The notes under the pieces were generated by a model that was not told where the DNA came from, searched no databases, and saw nothing but the letters and a program-made list of their open reading frames with translations. The position numbers were made by a program, and so were the translations under genes. Shown piece by piece: positions 20,801 through 32,613 of a stretch of DNA of 64,000 nt. The DNA comes from Drosophila miranda (taxonomy: Eukaryota > Arthropoda > Insecta > Diptera > Drosophilidae): assembly GCF_003369915.1 (NCBI RefSeq), contig NC_046674.1:8246001-8310000 (forward strand), written 5' to 3'. Numbering within the stretch: the first letter of the stretch is position 1; every line of letters starts with the position of its first letter.

Positions 20801-22243
20801 ATGGCGCGAGAGGATGAAGAACGCATCGTGGACAACGAGGAGGTGTCTCGGCCAGAGGAGGAGGCAGATCAACAGATCATATCATCCGATCGCCGTCAGG
20901 ATAATGAACTGGCTCTGCCCTCCGGCGGCTGTTGCATGCCCTCCAGCACCAGCCATCGTTTCATGGCCCTGGTCTTCATGTGCCTTCTCGGTTTTGGCTC
21001 ATACTTCTGTTACGACAATCCCGGAGCATTGCAGGACGTCTTCAAGAAGGATCTGAACTTGACCTCGACGCAGTTTACGCTCATCTATTCAATCTACTCC
21101 TGGCCCAACGTGGTCCTATGCTTCCTCGGAGGATTTCTGATCGATCGTGTGTTTGGAATACGACTCGGAACGATTATTTATATGCTGATCCTGCTTGTGG
21201 GACAAGTGATCTTTGCCAGCGGCGCCCTATGGAATGCCTTCTGGTTGATGATTTTGGGTCGCTTCATCTTCGGCATAGGAGCGGAGTCGTTGGCTGTGGC
21301 CCAGAACAGCTATGCCGTCCTCTGGTTCAAGGGCAAGGAGCTAAACATGGTCTTTGGACTGCAGCTTTCTGTCGCCCGTTTCGGCAGCACCGTCAACTTC
21401 TGGGTGATGCAACCCATATACAACTACGTCAGCAAGTTCTACCACGATAATAGTGCTCTAGGAGTAGTCCTACTCCTGGCCACATTCACCTGTGTGATGT
21501 CGCTGATCTGCGCCCTCATCTTGGGCTTTATGGACAAGCGGGCGGAGCGGATTCTGCAACGGAACAACAACCCATCTGGGCAGGTACCCAAGCTAACCGA
21601 CATCTTTACATTCAAGCCCCCATTCTGGATGGTCTCGATAATTTGCGTTGCCTACTACGTGGCAATCTTTCCATTCATTGCCCTGGGACAGAAGTTCTTC
21701 ATGGACCGCTTCGGCCTGACGCCGTCTGAGGCCAACACGGTGGACTCCCTGGTGTACCTCATTGCTGCCGTATCGTCGCCGGTCTTTGGCTACATCATCG
21801 ACAAGGTTGGACGCAACGTAACCTGGGTATTTACGGCGACTCTGACCACCATTGGAGCCCATGCTCTGTTGACATTCACGGTAGTCTCACCCTACGTGGG
21901 CATGGTCATAATGGGGCTATCCTATTCCATGCTGGCTGCCAGCTTGTGGCCCCTAGTGGCCCTCATCATTCCGGAGTATCAACTTGGCACCGCCTACGGC
22001 TTTTGCCAGTCCATTCAGAATCTCGGCCTGGCCGTTATCACCATCCTGGCTGGCATCATTGTGGATCACAGCCATAACGATCATACGTGGGTGCAGCTGT
22101 TCTTCATGGGATGGCTGACCATTGCGCTAATCGCCACTGGAGTCATCTGGGCTTACAACAAGAAGCAGCAGGGAAATCTGAACATGACGCCACTGCAGCG
22201 GGCACAGTTTGTGAGCGCCCAAACGTACCAGCATTTTGAATAG
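20801..22243 (+). CDS. CG8602: MFSD1-type major facilitator
   Basis: Intronless CDS of 480 aa. The open frame extends upstream to a TTG, but the first ATG is at 20801 (MAREDEERIVDNEE). An acidic cytosolic N-terminus of about 50 aa is followed by 12 predicted helices. Helix 1 (FMALVFMCLLGFGSYFCYDN) and the following PGALQD...TQFTLIYSIYSWPNV are characteristic of MFSD1, a lysosomal transporter that exports dipeptides with GLMP as partner in mammals. The MFS loop after helix 2 is DRVFGIRLGT. The symbol rests on family plus gene order between mus312 and Rint1. AATAAA at 22681-22686 ends a 3' UTR of about 440 nt. Confidence 0.88.
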   Translation: MAREDEERIVDNEEVSRPEEEADQQIISSDRRQDNELALPSGGCCMPSSTSHRFMALVFMCLLGFGSYFCYDNPGALQDVFKKDLNLTSTQFTLIYSIYSWPNVVLCFLGGFLIDRVFGIRLGTIIYMLILLVGQVIFASGALWNAFWLMILGRFIFGIGAESLAVAQNSYAVLWFKGKELNMVFGLQLSVARFGSTVNFWVMQPIYNYVSKFYHDNSALGVVLLLATFTCVMSLICALILGFMDKRAERILQRNNNPSGQVPKLTDIFTFKPPFWMVSIICVAYYVAIFPFIALGQKFFMDRFGLTPSEANTVDSLVYLIAAVSSPVFGYIIDKVGRNVTWVFTATLTTIGAHALLTFTVVSPYVGMVIMGLSYSMLAASLWPLVALIIPEYQLGTAYGFCQSIQNLGLAVITILAGIIVDHSHNDHTWVQLFFMGWLTIALIATGVIWAYNKKQQGNLNMTPLQRAQFVSAQTYQHFE

Positions 22244-22680
22244 GCGGTGTCAGCCAAGCAGAACCCGCAGATTGGATTATTATCGGTTACTTAGTATAGG
22301 CATAAAATTGTTCCCTGCGGGCAACGCTCTAGAGTCGAGTCGATGATCTTGTTCCACGATGTGATGAAGTGTGATGTGCGCCGCCACGAGTCGCGAATTG
22401 GTATTTACTAACTGCAATTGTTTTGTCAAACGATATGATATACAATACGCCCTGATCAGCCTTGATTTCCCTTTGCCCACATACGAGTACGATTGCATGA
22501 ATCCCAATCCCAATTACGAGTATATCTCCGGGTATTTTAGGGATGATCACAGCGATTTATATGTTAATTTTATGCTATGTATTTTTAGAACAATTTATTA
22601 TTACAGTTACCGCATGTTTATTGTGTCAGCGTTTTACAAATTAAACATAAAATCCATGAAAGAAAGTGCATTGCATTGCT

Positions 22681-22686
22681 AATAAA
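22681..22686 (+). terminator. Poly(A) signal of the MFSD1-type gene
   Basis: AATAAA. The converging Rint1 transcript has TTTATT (AATAAA on minus) at 22742-22747, so the two 3' ends are about 50 bp apart without obvious overlap. Confidence 0.6.
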
Positions 22687-22825
22687 TCGAAACCTAATAC
22701 ATTGTACCTACATTTTTTTGGAATTCAAAAGTTATTTGGATTTTATTTACGATTCGTTGCACATTCGTACCCTTACGAAAAAAATAAACATCATCAATTA
22801 AATTGTTTGCCTGATGCTCCATTTT

Positions 22826-25239
22826 TCAAAACATTGTAATGTCTACCCTCCGTTCCAAGACCTCAATGCACTGCCTACTGTCCAGACGGAGCACCTGCAG
22901 TTCCCTCAGGGGTTTCATATTTTCCTCCACCGATTGATTAGTGCGCAGCGTCTCCAGTAACAGCAATGCCGTACCCCGCGCTGCCGTCAACAGTTTGCAG
23001 GAATCGTGAATTCTATGGAAACGAAAGTCGGGTGTCAGGTTTGTGTTTACAGTAGCTTCGGGCATGACTCACCTCTTAAAGAGTAGCTCTGGTCGTCGCG
23101 TGTACTGGCCGAAAAGAGCGAACAGATTGCGCGTCATATCGTAATTGAATTGGGCTGCACCAGCCGGAGAGAACTTTGTGTTCATGACCATGCTTTCGAG
23201 AATGTAGTCATCGAGTGTGCGGGCTATCAATCGGAGAGTCTGATTGAACAGATTGGCGGACAGTTCGCGCTCCAGATTGTGAAGCATGGTGACTAGCACC
23301 TGAAACATCTCTCCGCCACTGGACGAGAGTATAAAAGGCTCCTTGGAATTGTGTTCCGGCATAGTTGGCCAGCAGTCATGGCGATAGTTCATTGACCTGG
23401 CCTTCATTTCATGGGTTTCGCGGGTGGCTAGATTCTGCGTTAGCTGCCGCGACCAGTGCTCCAGTTCGGAAACGGCATGATCAAATACAGAATGTATCTC
23501 CGGGGCATTGGGACCCTCCAGTGCCGAATGCAAATGCAGATAATGCACATTCTCTCCCCACTCGCGGAGCACCATGATCAGATAGTTCATGGCATTCAGC
23601 ACGGGAATGCTTCCCACCTCACCGCTACTGTGCAACTGAACCAGACGCCGTCGGAAACTGTCGATCAGCTCGAGCTGCAGCTGCAGGAACTGCAATTGGT
23701 GTCCTGGTTGAATCAAGCCATAATAGCGATCTTTGATGGCTTCCAGCAGTCGCATAAACTGGTCGGCACACTTCGGTATCTTCAAATCATCCTCAAAGGT
23801 GTTCGGATCAATCAACTGGAAGGGCGACTCCGCCATCAGAATATCATCCATTCTCTCTGCACAGACTGAGAATTACAAGGGGATTGTGAGCATAAAACTA
23901 AGCGTAAACTGAGAATATCCAGCATACATCTCTCCTCCAAGGATATCCAACGGAGCAAATACACGGGCTGAGTGATCACGGCAATGGCACTGGGAAAACT
24001 GGCTGGATAACCAAACGTCTCTCGCAGCTCCGCCTCAAAGGCCAAGGTCTCATCCAGCAGGTGGGCAAACAGTATCTCGTCCTGAGATATCTGTTCAATA
24101 TCCACGGCCAGTTTTTCAATGGTCAACTGAACCAGACCTCGCATGAATTCAAGCTGAAATGGATTCATATCATAGCTAGAGTGGTATACACATAGGATTA
24201 TAATGAACTTTTACCCTCAGATTGTAGTCTAGTTTTCCGGCCCTTATCGCTGCTGGCTGGAATGTCTTGCCCACAAAGATATGAGTGTCCTTCCCCCAGT
24301 TGAGAATCTGTGTGTAGTACCATTCGGGCTTGTCTAATCGATTTGTTTGGCGTGTGCCCGTGAAGTGATACGTGAAACGCTGGCGATATGGGGCCAGCAG
24401 AAGCTGCACCACCTTGCTGATGGGTTGGCAGAGAATGCTCGGCGTGATGCTCTGCAGGGGGGCGTGCTCTTCAGCGGGAGATTTGATGAGAAACATATAC
24501 TCGGCCAGTAGTTGTGCCTTCTCGGTGTCCCGCGTGGGTGAATAGTTCAATGCCTGTTGTTCCATGTAAGCCCATCGCATGCTCTTGAGCACGGTTTTAA
24601 ACTCACTGGACAGACGCTTGAGAAGCAGCTTGTGCCAGTAGATGGCAGTGCGTTCGGCGAAGGACTGCAGGGAGCGTGCCTGGACGGCATTCAGACGCCC
24701 CACCACGCTGTGCTCGCAGTCGTTGCTTTCGTAGAGTGAGAGGTACAGGTTTACTAGCTTGTCCTCGTCCTTGCCGTTGATGCTACTGCTCAGATCGCCA
24801 CTGATCTCCTGTATATCCTGTACTAGGCGAAGATACTGCGAAAGGCGCTGGAGCTGACGTACTTGGTGGAGATCTACGGCCACGGCATCCAGGGAGGGTT
24901 GGCACTCCAGGAGTTTCTGCTGCAGCTTCTCCATAAACTGGGCCAGTTTCTGCAGCTCAAAGTCAATGCTCTCGCAGACTTGTTGCTGGCACTGGAAGGC
25001 AGATTTGTAGCTGGACACATTCTGGGGGTCCTCATAGTCAAGCTGTGGGGACGGGATTCGCATTAGACCCATGTAAATGTGTAAACTATACCACTTACAG
25101 TCTTGGACAAGGCCTGCAGCCGCTCCTTGTAGTGACTAACCAGCAGATTGGCCCGATGTAGCCGGCTGGCATCCTTGCCGATCTCTTCATTTAGACGCGT
25201 CGCTATGCGCAACTCCATCCCACTCAGCTTTGCATGCAT
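22826..25239 (-). CDS. Rint1: RINT1/TIP20 family vesicle-tethering protein
   Basis: Five exons (25239-25099, 25042-24215, 24153-23928, 23865-23073, 23012-22826) join to 724 aa. RINT1 is a subunit of the NRZ (Dsl1-type) complex with ZW10 and NAG that tethers Golgi-derived COPI vesicles to the ER. An N-terminal coiled coil (YKERLQALSKT..., then EKLQQKLLECQPSLDAVAVD) is followed by the helical RINT1/TIP20 domain, with PEWYYTQILNWGKDTHIFVG, LVQLTIEKLAVDI and the FSPAGAAQFNYDMTRNLFAL segment near the C-terminus. An ATG at 25239 is chosen; a second in-frame ATG is seven codons later. All introns are about 60 nt. Divergent from RhoGEF4 with start codons 297 bp apart. Confidence 0.93.
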
Positions 25240-25370
25240 TTCGATGCAGCGAAAGCTCGAGCAACATTCAAATTACAACCCAAACCGAGCTACGAACCAC
25301 GTATAAAAATAAATAATTGTTGTTGTTTTAGCGATGAGCAAATAGAGGTAATTTTCTTAGTTTCAAGAAA

Positions 25371-25381
25371 TGGTCACACTT
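25371..25381 (+). promoter_or_regulatory. Motif 1 in the Rint1/RhoGEF4 divergent promoter
   Basis: TGGTCACACTT, one mismatch from Ohler motif 1, in the 297-bp gap between the two start codons. A TCGATAAC DRE-like core lies just downstream near 25,389. Confidence 0.5.
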
Positions 25382-25535
25382 TTTCTGACACATTGAGGTC
25401 GATAACACCATAAACCCAGGGCAGCCAGCACATTTATCGGACGCCTTGTGGACAGACGCGGGCGTTGTTTGAAAAGACAGGTGTTGTTGGCGTCGGTTTT
25501 TGCTTGCATTTTCTTTGTGTAAAGTTAAGTTAAAA

Positions 25536-27674
25536 ATGTACACACCCAAGAAGAAAATTTTTGGCCATGGCCTTGCACCCTCGCCACACACGCCGCTCAG
25601 CTTCAGCCGAGAGTTGCGGCAAGTTCTGCAAGAAAGAAACTTGCTCACAGCTAAGTCGCGCAGGAAAGGTAATTGACGAAGGCTGCAACATTTGCCAAGC
25701 GTTTTTATAGTTGTATGTGTACATTAATTGCAGTGTGCTCAATGCTGGACAGCGCCTCCAGCAGTCCCATTGGCTCCCCCAATCCAGATGCGGGCAAGCG
25801 CATGGGCTTCCGTCTGCAGGCCATACAGGAGATCTTAACATCGGAAAAGTCCTACTTGGAACAACTGGAACTGCTGATGAACTATTTCGTGCTTCCTCTA
25901 AAGGAGCAAGCTATCATCGACTGCTCCAACCATACGCTGCTCTTTGGTCAGATTGAGATGATACACAATTTGAATGGAGAATTTCTGCGAGAGCTGGAGG
26001 CGAACATGGAGAATGTGGCACATGCCTTCCTCAAGATGGCACCGTTCTTCAAGCTGTATTCGGTTTACGCCTTCGATTATCGTGGAGCTCTGTTCGTTAT
26101 TCAGGATTTGATCAGCAAAAATCCTGTGTTTAGAAAGTTTTTGGAACAAACCGAGAGTCGTCCGGAGGTGCAGCGAAAGCTGAATTCTTTGATGATCGTG
26201 CCCATACAGCGTGTGCCCCGCTACAAGCTGTTGCTGGAGCAGGTCCTACTGTACACGAGCCCAGCGGATGCCGACTACAAGTTGTTGAAAGGTAAGAGAT
26301 GCAGAAAAACGTATGTGGACCGGTTGATAATGTATTATGCATTTCAGAGTCTGTTAAGGAGATCGATGCCACTGCCGCACACATCAATGCTTGTGTGGAG
26401 GAGCAGGAGGTTACCCAGTATCTGATCCATTTGCAGAATTCTCTGGTGAATCGCACACCAAACATTGTAAAGCCCTCACGCCGCGTGATCAAAGAGGGAA
26501 TCCTTCAAAAGATCACTCATAAGGGAACGGAAATCAAGCGCTACTGTGTACTCATGTCGGATATATTTATGTACTGCAAGCTCGTGAAGGATCGGGCCCC
26601 AAACACCGTGGTCGAGAACTCGCTCGAATGCTGTTGCATATTTCCGCTCAAGAAGTGCAAGGTTTTCGAAATGCTGCCGGGCAACTTCAAATTGACTTGC
26701 CAGAACGATGGCATCATCTTTGGCAGTGGCGACTTACAGCTGTGCCGTACTTGGGTGGGATTCATACGCGATGCCATTGATTTGCATGTCCAGTGCCGCA
26801 AAACGCTGCGCAAGGACTCCAGCAAGAGAACACCCATACGCAAAAAGGACATGAAGAAGTTTGGAGCTGATTATGTACTGAGTCCGAACAACAAGCGCAA
26901 ATGCGTGAGTAATCTGTATTTGAATGCGTTCAGGGAGAAGCTAATTCTGCTTTATATTTATCGTAGGAGTTCGAGACCGTTTTCCGCAACAATAACCGCA
27001 GCACGGACTCTGAGGATGAGACAGAGGATACTGCTTGCTTTCCACGCAAACGCAAGACGCCAAGCGCCATCCTAAGAACTACAAACTCTAGCAAAAATAT
27101 CGGAAATTCTTCTTTATACAACAAAACAAAGGTCTTGGCCCCGCCACCACCGCCAATGCCACCTGTTCAGTTGCGCCATCAGCCGGGGACAGTGAGAGAT
27201 TCCGCCTGCAAGGAGAATCGCATTTCCAAGCTATACAAAAAGATTGCCACAGGCGATAAGGTGGCCAATGTACGTGGCATACTCAAGCGCAGCAATGTGA
27301 CCGCTACTAGCACTGATCACGATCCCACCTACGGCTTTGCCAGCCGCTACTCCGACTCTAAATCGTACTTTAGAGCTCACAATGTGGACAACACCATACC
27401 CACAGTGGTCAAGCGCGAGGATCTGTTTAACGCGGAAAATTTGTTTGCCATAGATTCAGGCGATGGCGGCCCGGCTTCAGCGCAGAGGAAGCAGAGCCAA
27501 GAGGAGATGCTTTCACCGCCACAAAGAAAGCGGGTTAAGTTCGATGACACCTTGGATAAACTCTCTCTCGGTAATGAGCAGAAACCTTTTGCTTTCGCAA
27601 GCAGTACTGAAACCGCTCCCAAGGCCACATCTTTGCGCGAACGCATCTATGATTTCTTTGCCAATCTGTTCTAG
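25536..27674 (+). CDS. RhoGEF4: Rho guanine nucleotide exchange factor (DH-PH)
   Basis: Four exons (25536-25668, 25734-26291, 26348-26904, 26967-27674) give 651 aa. A basic N-terminal tail (MYTPKKKIFGHGLAPSP) precedes the DH domain, with conserved region 1 at about residues 68-90 (AIQEILTSEKSYLEQLELLM) and the hallmark VPIQRVPRYKLLLEQVLLYT, where GEF catalysis on Rho GTPases occurs. The PH domain follows (VIKEGILQKITHKGTEIKRY through LCRTWVGFIRDAIDL). The C-terminal 250 aa are basic, Pro-rich and probably disordered. Gene order next to Rint1 matches D. melanogaster RhoGEF4 (CG8606). AATAAA at 27708-27713. Confidence 0.93.
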
Positions 27675-27707
27675 AATTAAATAAGGCATATTTTTTTCAT
27701 CAACATC

Positions 27708-27713
27708 AATAAA
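27708..27713 (+). terminator. Poly(A) signal of RhoGEF4
   Basis: AATAAA only 18 bp before the end of the converging BtpA-family CDS, so the 3' ends must overlap. Confidence 0.65.
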
Positions 27714-27730
27714 AGCATTTACAATTCAAA

Positions 27731-28668
27731 TCAACTCGGCTGCCGCAGTTCGCAGACTTTACGCATGAAATTTTCCACAGCCTCTTCGCTAATCTCTTCA
27801 AGCCAGCTTCCATGACGCTTAAAATGTGAGCCAACTATGACTGCATGAGCGTCCTTGTAGTACAGACCAATGTTATCCTTTGTCACACCAGAACCAATCA
27901 ACAGAGGCACCTTTACGCGACCCGACAACTCCTGAAGATCTTGGGGACTGGCGGCATGTCCTGTTGCCGTGCCTGTGATGACAATGCCATCGGTGAGAAA
28001 GAACTCGGCTGCATGCGCCGTCTCTAACAGGCTGACATCCGAGGTTATGGCATGCGAGCTATGCTTCTTCTTCAGATCCGTGAAAATTAGTACATCTTCC
28101 GCATCGATAAGTTTTCGGTAACGCAGCAGATCTCCAGCACAAGCATCCGTGTATCCCTCGTCGGCCACATGGCCAAATACAAAGCCTTCGCTGCGAATAA
28201 ACTGAAGCTGACTAGCTTTGGCTATAGCCAGAGCCTGCTTGTTGCCACAGGCTAGGACCTGGACACCGCAGGGAATCTCCTTGGGGATCACGTCACGCAC
28301 CGCCTGTCCCAGGCGAGTCATGCAAGCGGTTATTTCCGCACCCAAGAGGCGCTCCGGCACATAGGGAATATCATGCATATTCTCGATGAGCACGGCATCC
28401 TGCAAATCATGCTCAAATTAGAATAAAACTATAAGCAGACTGTTTGGCCTACCAGCTGGTGGCGCTTGTAGAGATTCGCCTCATATATGGCCTTTTCAAT
28501 CGTCTCTTTCCAGTTGTCGGCATATCGAGGCGTTCCTGACATTGTAGCTCCATATTAGAGGCATTCAGTGGGCATTTGTGGCCTTTGCTCACCTGGTAGC
28601 GCGTCTACATGTATCATGCCAATAACTTTGCATTTTTGCTGTCCAAATATCTTAAGAAAACGTCGCAT
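27731..28668 (-). CDS. CG8607: BtpA-family TIM-barrel protein
   Basis: Three exons (28668-28593, 28535-28453, 28399-27731) give 275 aa. The first exon supplies the family opening CKVIGMIHVDALPG, which continues over the 57-nt intron to GTPRY. Further family blocks are DAVLIENMHDIPYV, VQVLACGNKQALAIA, FIRSEGFVFGHVADEGYTDA, FTDLKKKHSSH, IVITGTATG and PLLIGSGVTKDNI. BtpA proteins are predicted (beta/alpha)8 barrels. The cyanobacterial founder affects photosystem I stability, but the animal role is unknown. No targeting signal is obvious. The D. melanogaster name is inferred from gene order after RhoGEF4. Confidence 0.88.
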
Positions 28669-28715
28669 TATTATAAGATAATCAGAAAATAAACAGCAAC
28701 AGCGGATCGTCGGCT

Positions 28716-28940
28716 ACCAGGGCTGGAGATGTTCTTTTTACTGGTTTAATTCATGCGATCATTAAACGTATCATCATTATTAATTAAAGAAACTCTTAAT
28801 AAATATTTACGTTCTTGACGATAATCACTAATAGTTTTGAATTTCTGTTAACAACTAAATCTACTAAATCATAAACAGGCCTAGACTTGAACAACGGGTG
28901 GAACCAGTGGCTCTTTTATCGAGCACATCGAGTATCGATA
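28716..28940 (-). promoter_or_regulatory. Motif 7 and DRE upstream of the BtpA-family gene
   Basis: CAGCCCTGGT on the minus strand (28725-28716) fits motif 7, and a perfect TATCGATA lies at 28933-28940. Both precede the minus-strand gene; the DRE could also serve a plus-strand start near 29 kb. Confidence 0.5.
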
Positions 28941-29091
28941 GATCAAACCGATGAATCGAGCGATCGCAAACGTGTGTGTTTTCCGTGTGTTTTAAATTAA
29001 AAATAATAATCAATTTTGCGATGGGTTGGGTTCTGGATTCATTTTCCTGATCACCAGTCTTGCACACGCCTAGTGGGCATTTAAAGACAAA

Positions 29092-29651
29092 ATGGGAGAT
29101 ATAATATGTGCTGGTAGGACCAAATTGTTGGAGGAGGGGATGAATGCTGGTGATGGATGCCATTTTGCCAGCCTGTTGGCGATATCAGGTGAGCTGTGTT
29201 TTCTTTGAACTTTTACAAAACAAATGGCAACCAATTGGCTTGTATTTATTTGCGAATGTAGTAGAATGTAGAAAAAGTTATTGGCCCTTCAAATTAGAGA
29301 GGCATGCCTATACACTGCCTTTAAAAGCAATGACCTCACGAAATACCACTTTAAATAAATGGAAAGCAGAAACAAAAACAATTATGACACTTTGCCGAAA
29401 CAATGGAGAACGTTATCACCGCACAAAGAACATAGCCATAGACGCTCCCGCCCCTGCCTCCGCCTCCGCCCCCGCACACGCAGTCGCCCGGCAATAGCGC
29501 AAATGGGAACTGGGAATGGAAGTCCGTTTACAAAGTTACCAAATGAAAGGCTTCCCCGCATTTAGGCCCTTCACAGCCTCAGATGTTGCGTCCGCCACTC
29601 TATTACATTGTTTCAGGAGTGGGTACTCGCGATGTCCTTGAGTTTGATTTG
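29092..29651 (+). CDS. Candidate 5' coding exons of an unknown gene (includes a 35-nt microexon)
   Basis: An ATG at 29092 opens 32 codons plus one base (start MGDIICAGRTKLLEEG) ending precisely at TCAG|GTGAGC (GT at 29189). After 428 nt, CATTGTTTCAG precedes a 35-nt segment (29617-29651) that restores the phase, adds GVGTRDVLEFDL and ends at TTTG|GTGAGT. The three splice sites are strong and their phases agree, so these may be the first exons of a plus-strand gene whose next exon is in phase 0. I recognise no family. The following coding exon was not found. Confidence 0.4.
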
Positions 29652-32370
29652 GTGAGTGGGTGGTGGTCCCCGTGCCCATGTCTGATTGCCTGTGCTTAGC
29701 GGAAACGGCTGTGCGCGACAGAATTTCAATTATCCCAGCGAGCGGTTCTCTTCATTTCTGTTATGCTCTCTTCTGTTCTCCCTGTGCCCCACATCATTCC
29801 CTATTCCCTCTTCTCCGTATCCCCATTCCCCATTCGCTATTTGTTTGTTTGTTTCGTTTCGTTTCGACATGTCTGTGCATGTAACAATTGCGCTTTGTAC
29901 AGTTTACAACATGTACACAGTACATATTGTATTGTATGTAAAAGTGATTGTTGTTCTCGATTGTCCTTGTAATGGACACTCCTGCGGGTCCATTTAATCG
30001 GGTTGGGTGCTTTGTTTGTGTGCAACACAAAAATGTCTGTGTCGTGTGTGGGTGTGTTTGGTTTGTGTGTGTGTGTGTGTGTGTGCAATCATGTTGAATT
30101 TTGCTCACCAACTGATTGGCTAACAAGATCCTGGGGCTGATGAGGATGGCCGGGCTGCAGGGCTGATAAAATCTAATTTCATTCTCAAATTCCAACTCTT
30201 TTCCCCAACAACAGCCTCAGCTTTGGCAAACATCCCAGAGCCAGGGACTGAGCCTCACCTGTTGGGCAAACAATATAAATTATTTATAATATGAGCCAAA
30301 GGTTCTTTCGCACTTGCCAGCCAGCCAGCCAGCCACAGCCCTCTTCCGGCTGCTCTTACAGGACCTTTCCTTTGGTGTCGACACATGTACACACTTTGTG
30401 CTTCTCCTTGTTGTTGCTTCTGCTGTTGCTGCTGCTCGTAGTTGCAACAAGTTGTTTCCGTGTTTGCCTTTGTGCCACGTGCCCCCTACACCCTATTCCT
30501 GATTATGCGAGAGAAACAGCCCTCATGTGTGTGTGTGTGTTGTGTTCTTTAGAAAAAGGCAAACAAAAAACATAATGTACAGGATATCCTTCACCTTCGC
30601 AGAGATCCCCAGTCAGGGCCATATTTTTCCAATTAGCCGAGACCACAGAAAAGTGCTGGCAGGGCAAAACAACTATTAGCCAAAAGCAGAAAGTTGCACT
30701 AATTAAGCCAGCTGCAAGTTAAGAAAAATAGATATACGCGAAAAGCTCTAGAAACGAAGTGAAAAACATCCTTTTGATGGGCCATCGTTTGGGTAAACAA
30801 TTGAATTATTTAACAGCCAGCAAGGGGAAACTTTTTATAGCCCTCTAATTGGAAAGTTGCCGCCACTCAAGAGCGTGGCTGCATTCTTCCTTCACCTGTC
30901 ACCTGCAGATTGGGCGACAGCCGCCCCAACAACAAAGCCCTGACCGCAAGAACCTGCCAGGATATTCATTTGACAGAAGACACTCGAGGTCGCTGCAAAG
31001 GAAACAACAGCATAGTCCCACTCGTACGAGACCCTCCCCCCCCCAACAAAAATCAGGCTAACGAGTTTTCCATTTATCTCAGCGTAAATTACATTTTCAC
31101 ACCTAATTCCTCAGATTGGGATTGGGCCTGTGCCTGGGCCTGCGCCTGCGGCGGCCAACTCTTTATCACTGTCGAATCAGCGAACGAGCGTTTTATAAAT
31201 TAGCATTTCAGACATTCTGGCAACAGTGGGACGTTGATTCGACATTACTCATTTCGGCTCGAGACGCGTGAGAGAATTTGATAAATTTGCCATTTTATTT
31301 GGCATTTGAGCGTTTTCATTAGTTACTGTAAATGCAATTAGCCAATAAATTGAATGAATATTACCAATTTCCATGCAAGCGGTATACACAAGCCCCAGAC
31401 ACACACACACACACACAGCTCTCAGTGTAAGGACAAGGACATCGACATCGCCATCGCCATCCGCCAACGCGCCTATGCGTGCGTGTTGCTATCTATGGTC
31501 ATAATTTCTGGATGTCCGCGTCCACGCATCGATCATCATTGGCCCATGGAGTGGGTAATAGACGGGACACGCAAACCGGGTACAACAGCTCCCGCTGGCT
31601 GGCGGCAGACAACGTTACTGCAAATTGGCAAATGCGCGAAAACTACGCCAAAATATGCCAAAGCCAGACAGGCAATGGCGCTCGAACAGGGGAATGAGAT
31701 GGAGGGGTCTTGCCTGCTGGAAACGCTGAGGTTTACCCGACCTTGATGCAGCCTACTTTAAGATAACCCCCATGGGTCTATCGGTTTGCTTTAAAGAACG
31801 GTGGAGGGGGGGGAGGGGGTTTTTGTCTGGCTTAATTTTCGCTAGAACCTTCCAGGTGGCAAAACGTCAAGAAATTAATATTTTACAGCCCCGCAGCTGC
31901 AACCAGAGCTTTATGGCTGCTTCTCTTTTTATTTCTGTTGTTTAATGAACAGCGTGGAAGCTCATCAAGTTCGCGCCTTGTGCCGCTGCTTACCTTGCAC
32001 TTTATTTAATGTTGTCTGGCAGCCTGTTTAAGAGGCACACAACACCCCAGCAATGTACTCGCCATTCGTTCTAAATGATTTAGGTGACAAAACTTTGCAG
32101 ACAGAGAAAAAGAAACCGCACACACACACACACACACACACACAGCGGAGGAGAAGCGAGAAATTTAACTTTTGGTAATGAGAAATAAATATGGAAATGC
32201 AAATGAAACTGAAACTGATACGAAAAGTTAAATTGCAAGCGCTGCTGCATGAGCAATTAGTTGGATCTGTGTGCCACGTGTGCACAATTTGGCTGCAACT
32301 GGTTTGGTGGCAAGAAATAAGTTACTCAATTCGCCAGCAGAAGACAGGACGAACGCTAGAGATAGGGATA

Positions 32371-32392
32371 GAGAGAGAGAGAGAGAGAGAGG
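32371..32392. repeat. (GA)n microsatellite
   Basis: About 10 uninterrupted GA dinucleotides. One of the longer GA tracts in the window, with those at 34,817 and 40,922. Confidence 0.9.
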
Positions 32393-32580
32393 TGTCCCAC
32401 AAATAAAGCAATAATGAAAACGACGAATTTTCAAGAAAAACTTTAATTAAACTAAGCCACACACCGAGACAGCAACGTTTTCGTGACCTCAGGTGTGGCA
32501 CACCCTTCAAGAACGAAACAACAAAAGCAACAGCAATGGAAGTTCGATCGGGGAGCGCCAGGTGGGGTGCCCCAGACATG

Positions 32581-32613
32581 GCTGGGGCTGGGGCTGGGGC
32601 TGGGGCTGGGGTT
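32581..32613. repeat. (GGGGCT)n hexanucleotide repeat
   Basis: Five consecutive G-run units of the GGGGCT type on the plus strand, able in principle to form a G-quadruplex. The same unit recurs at about 61,750. Confidence 0.85.
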
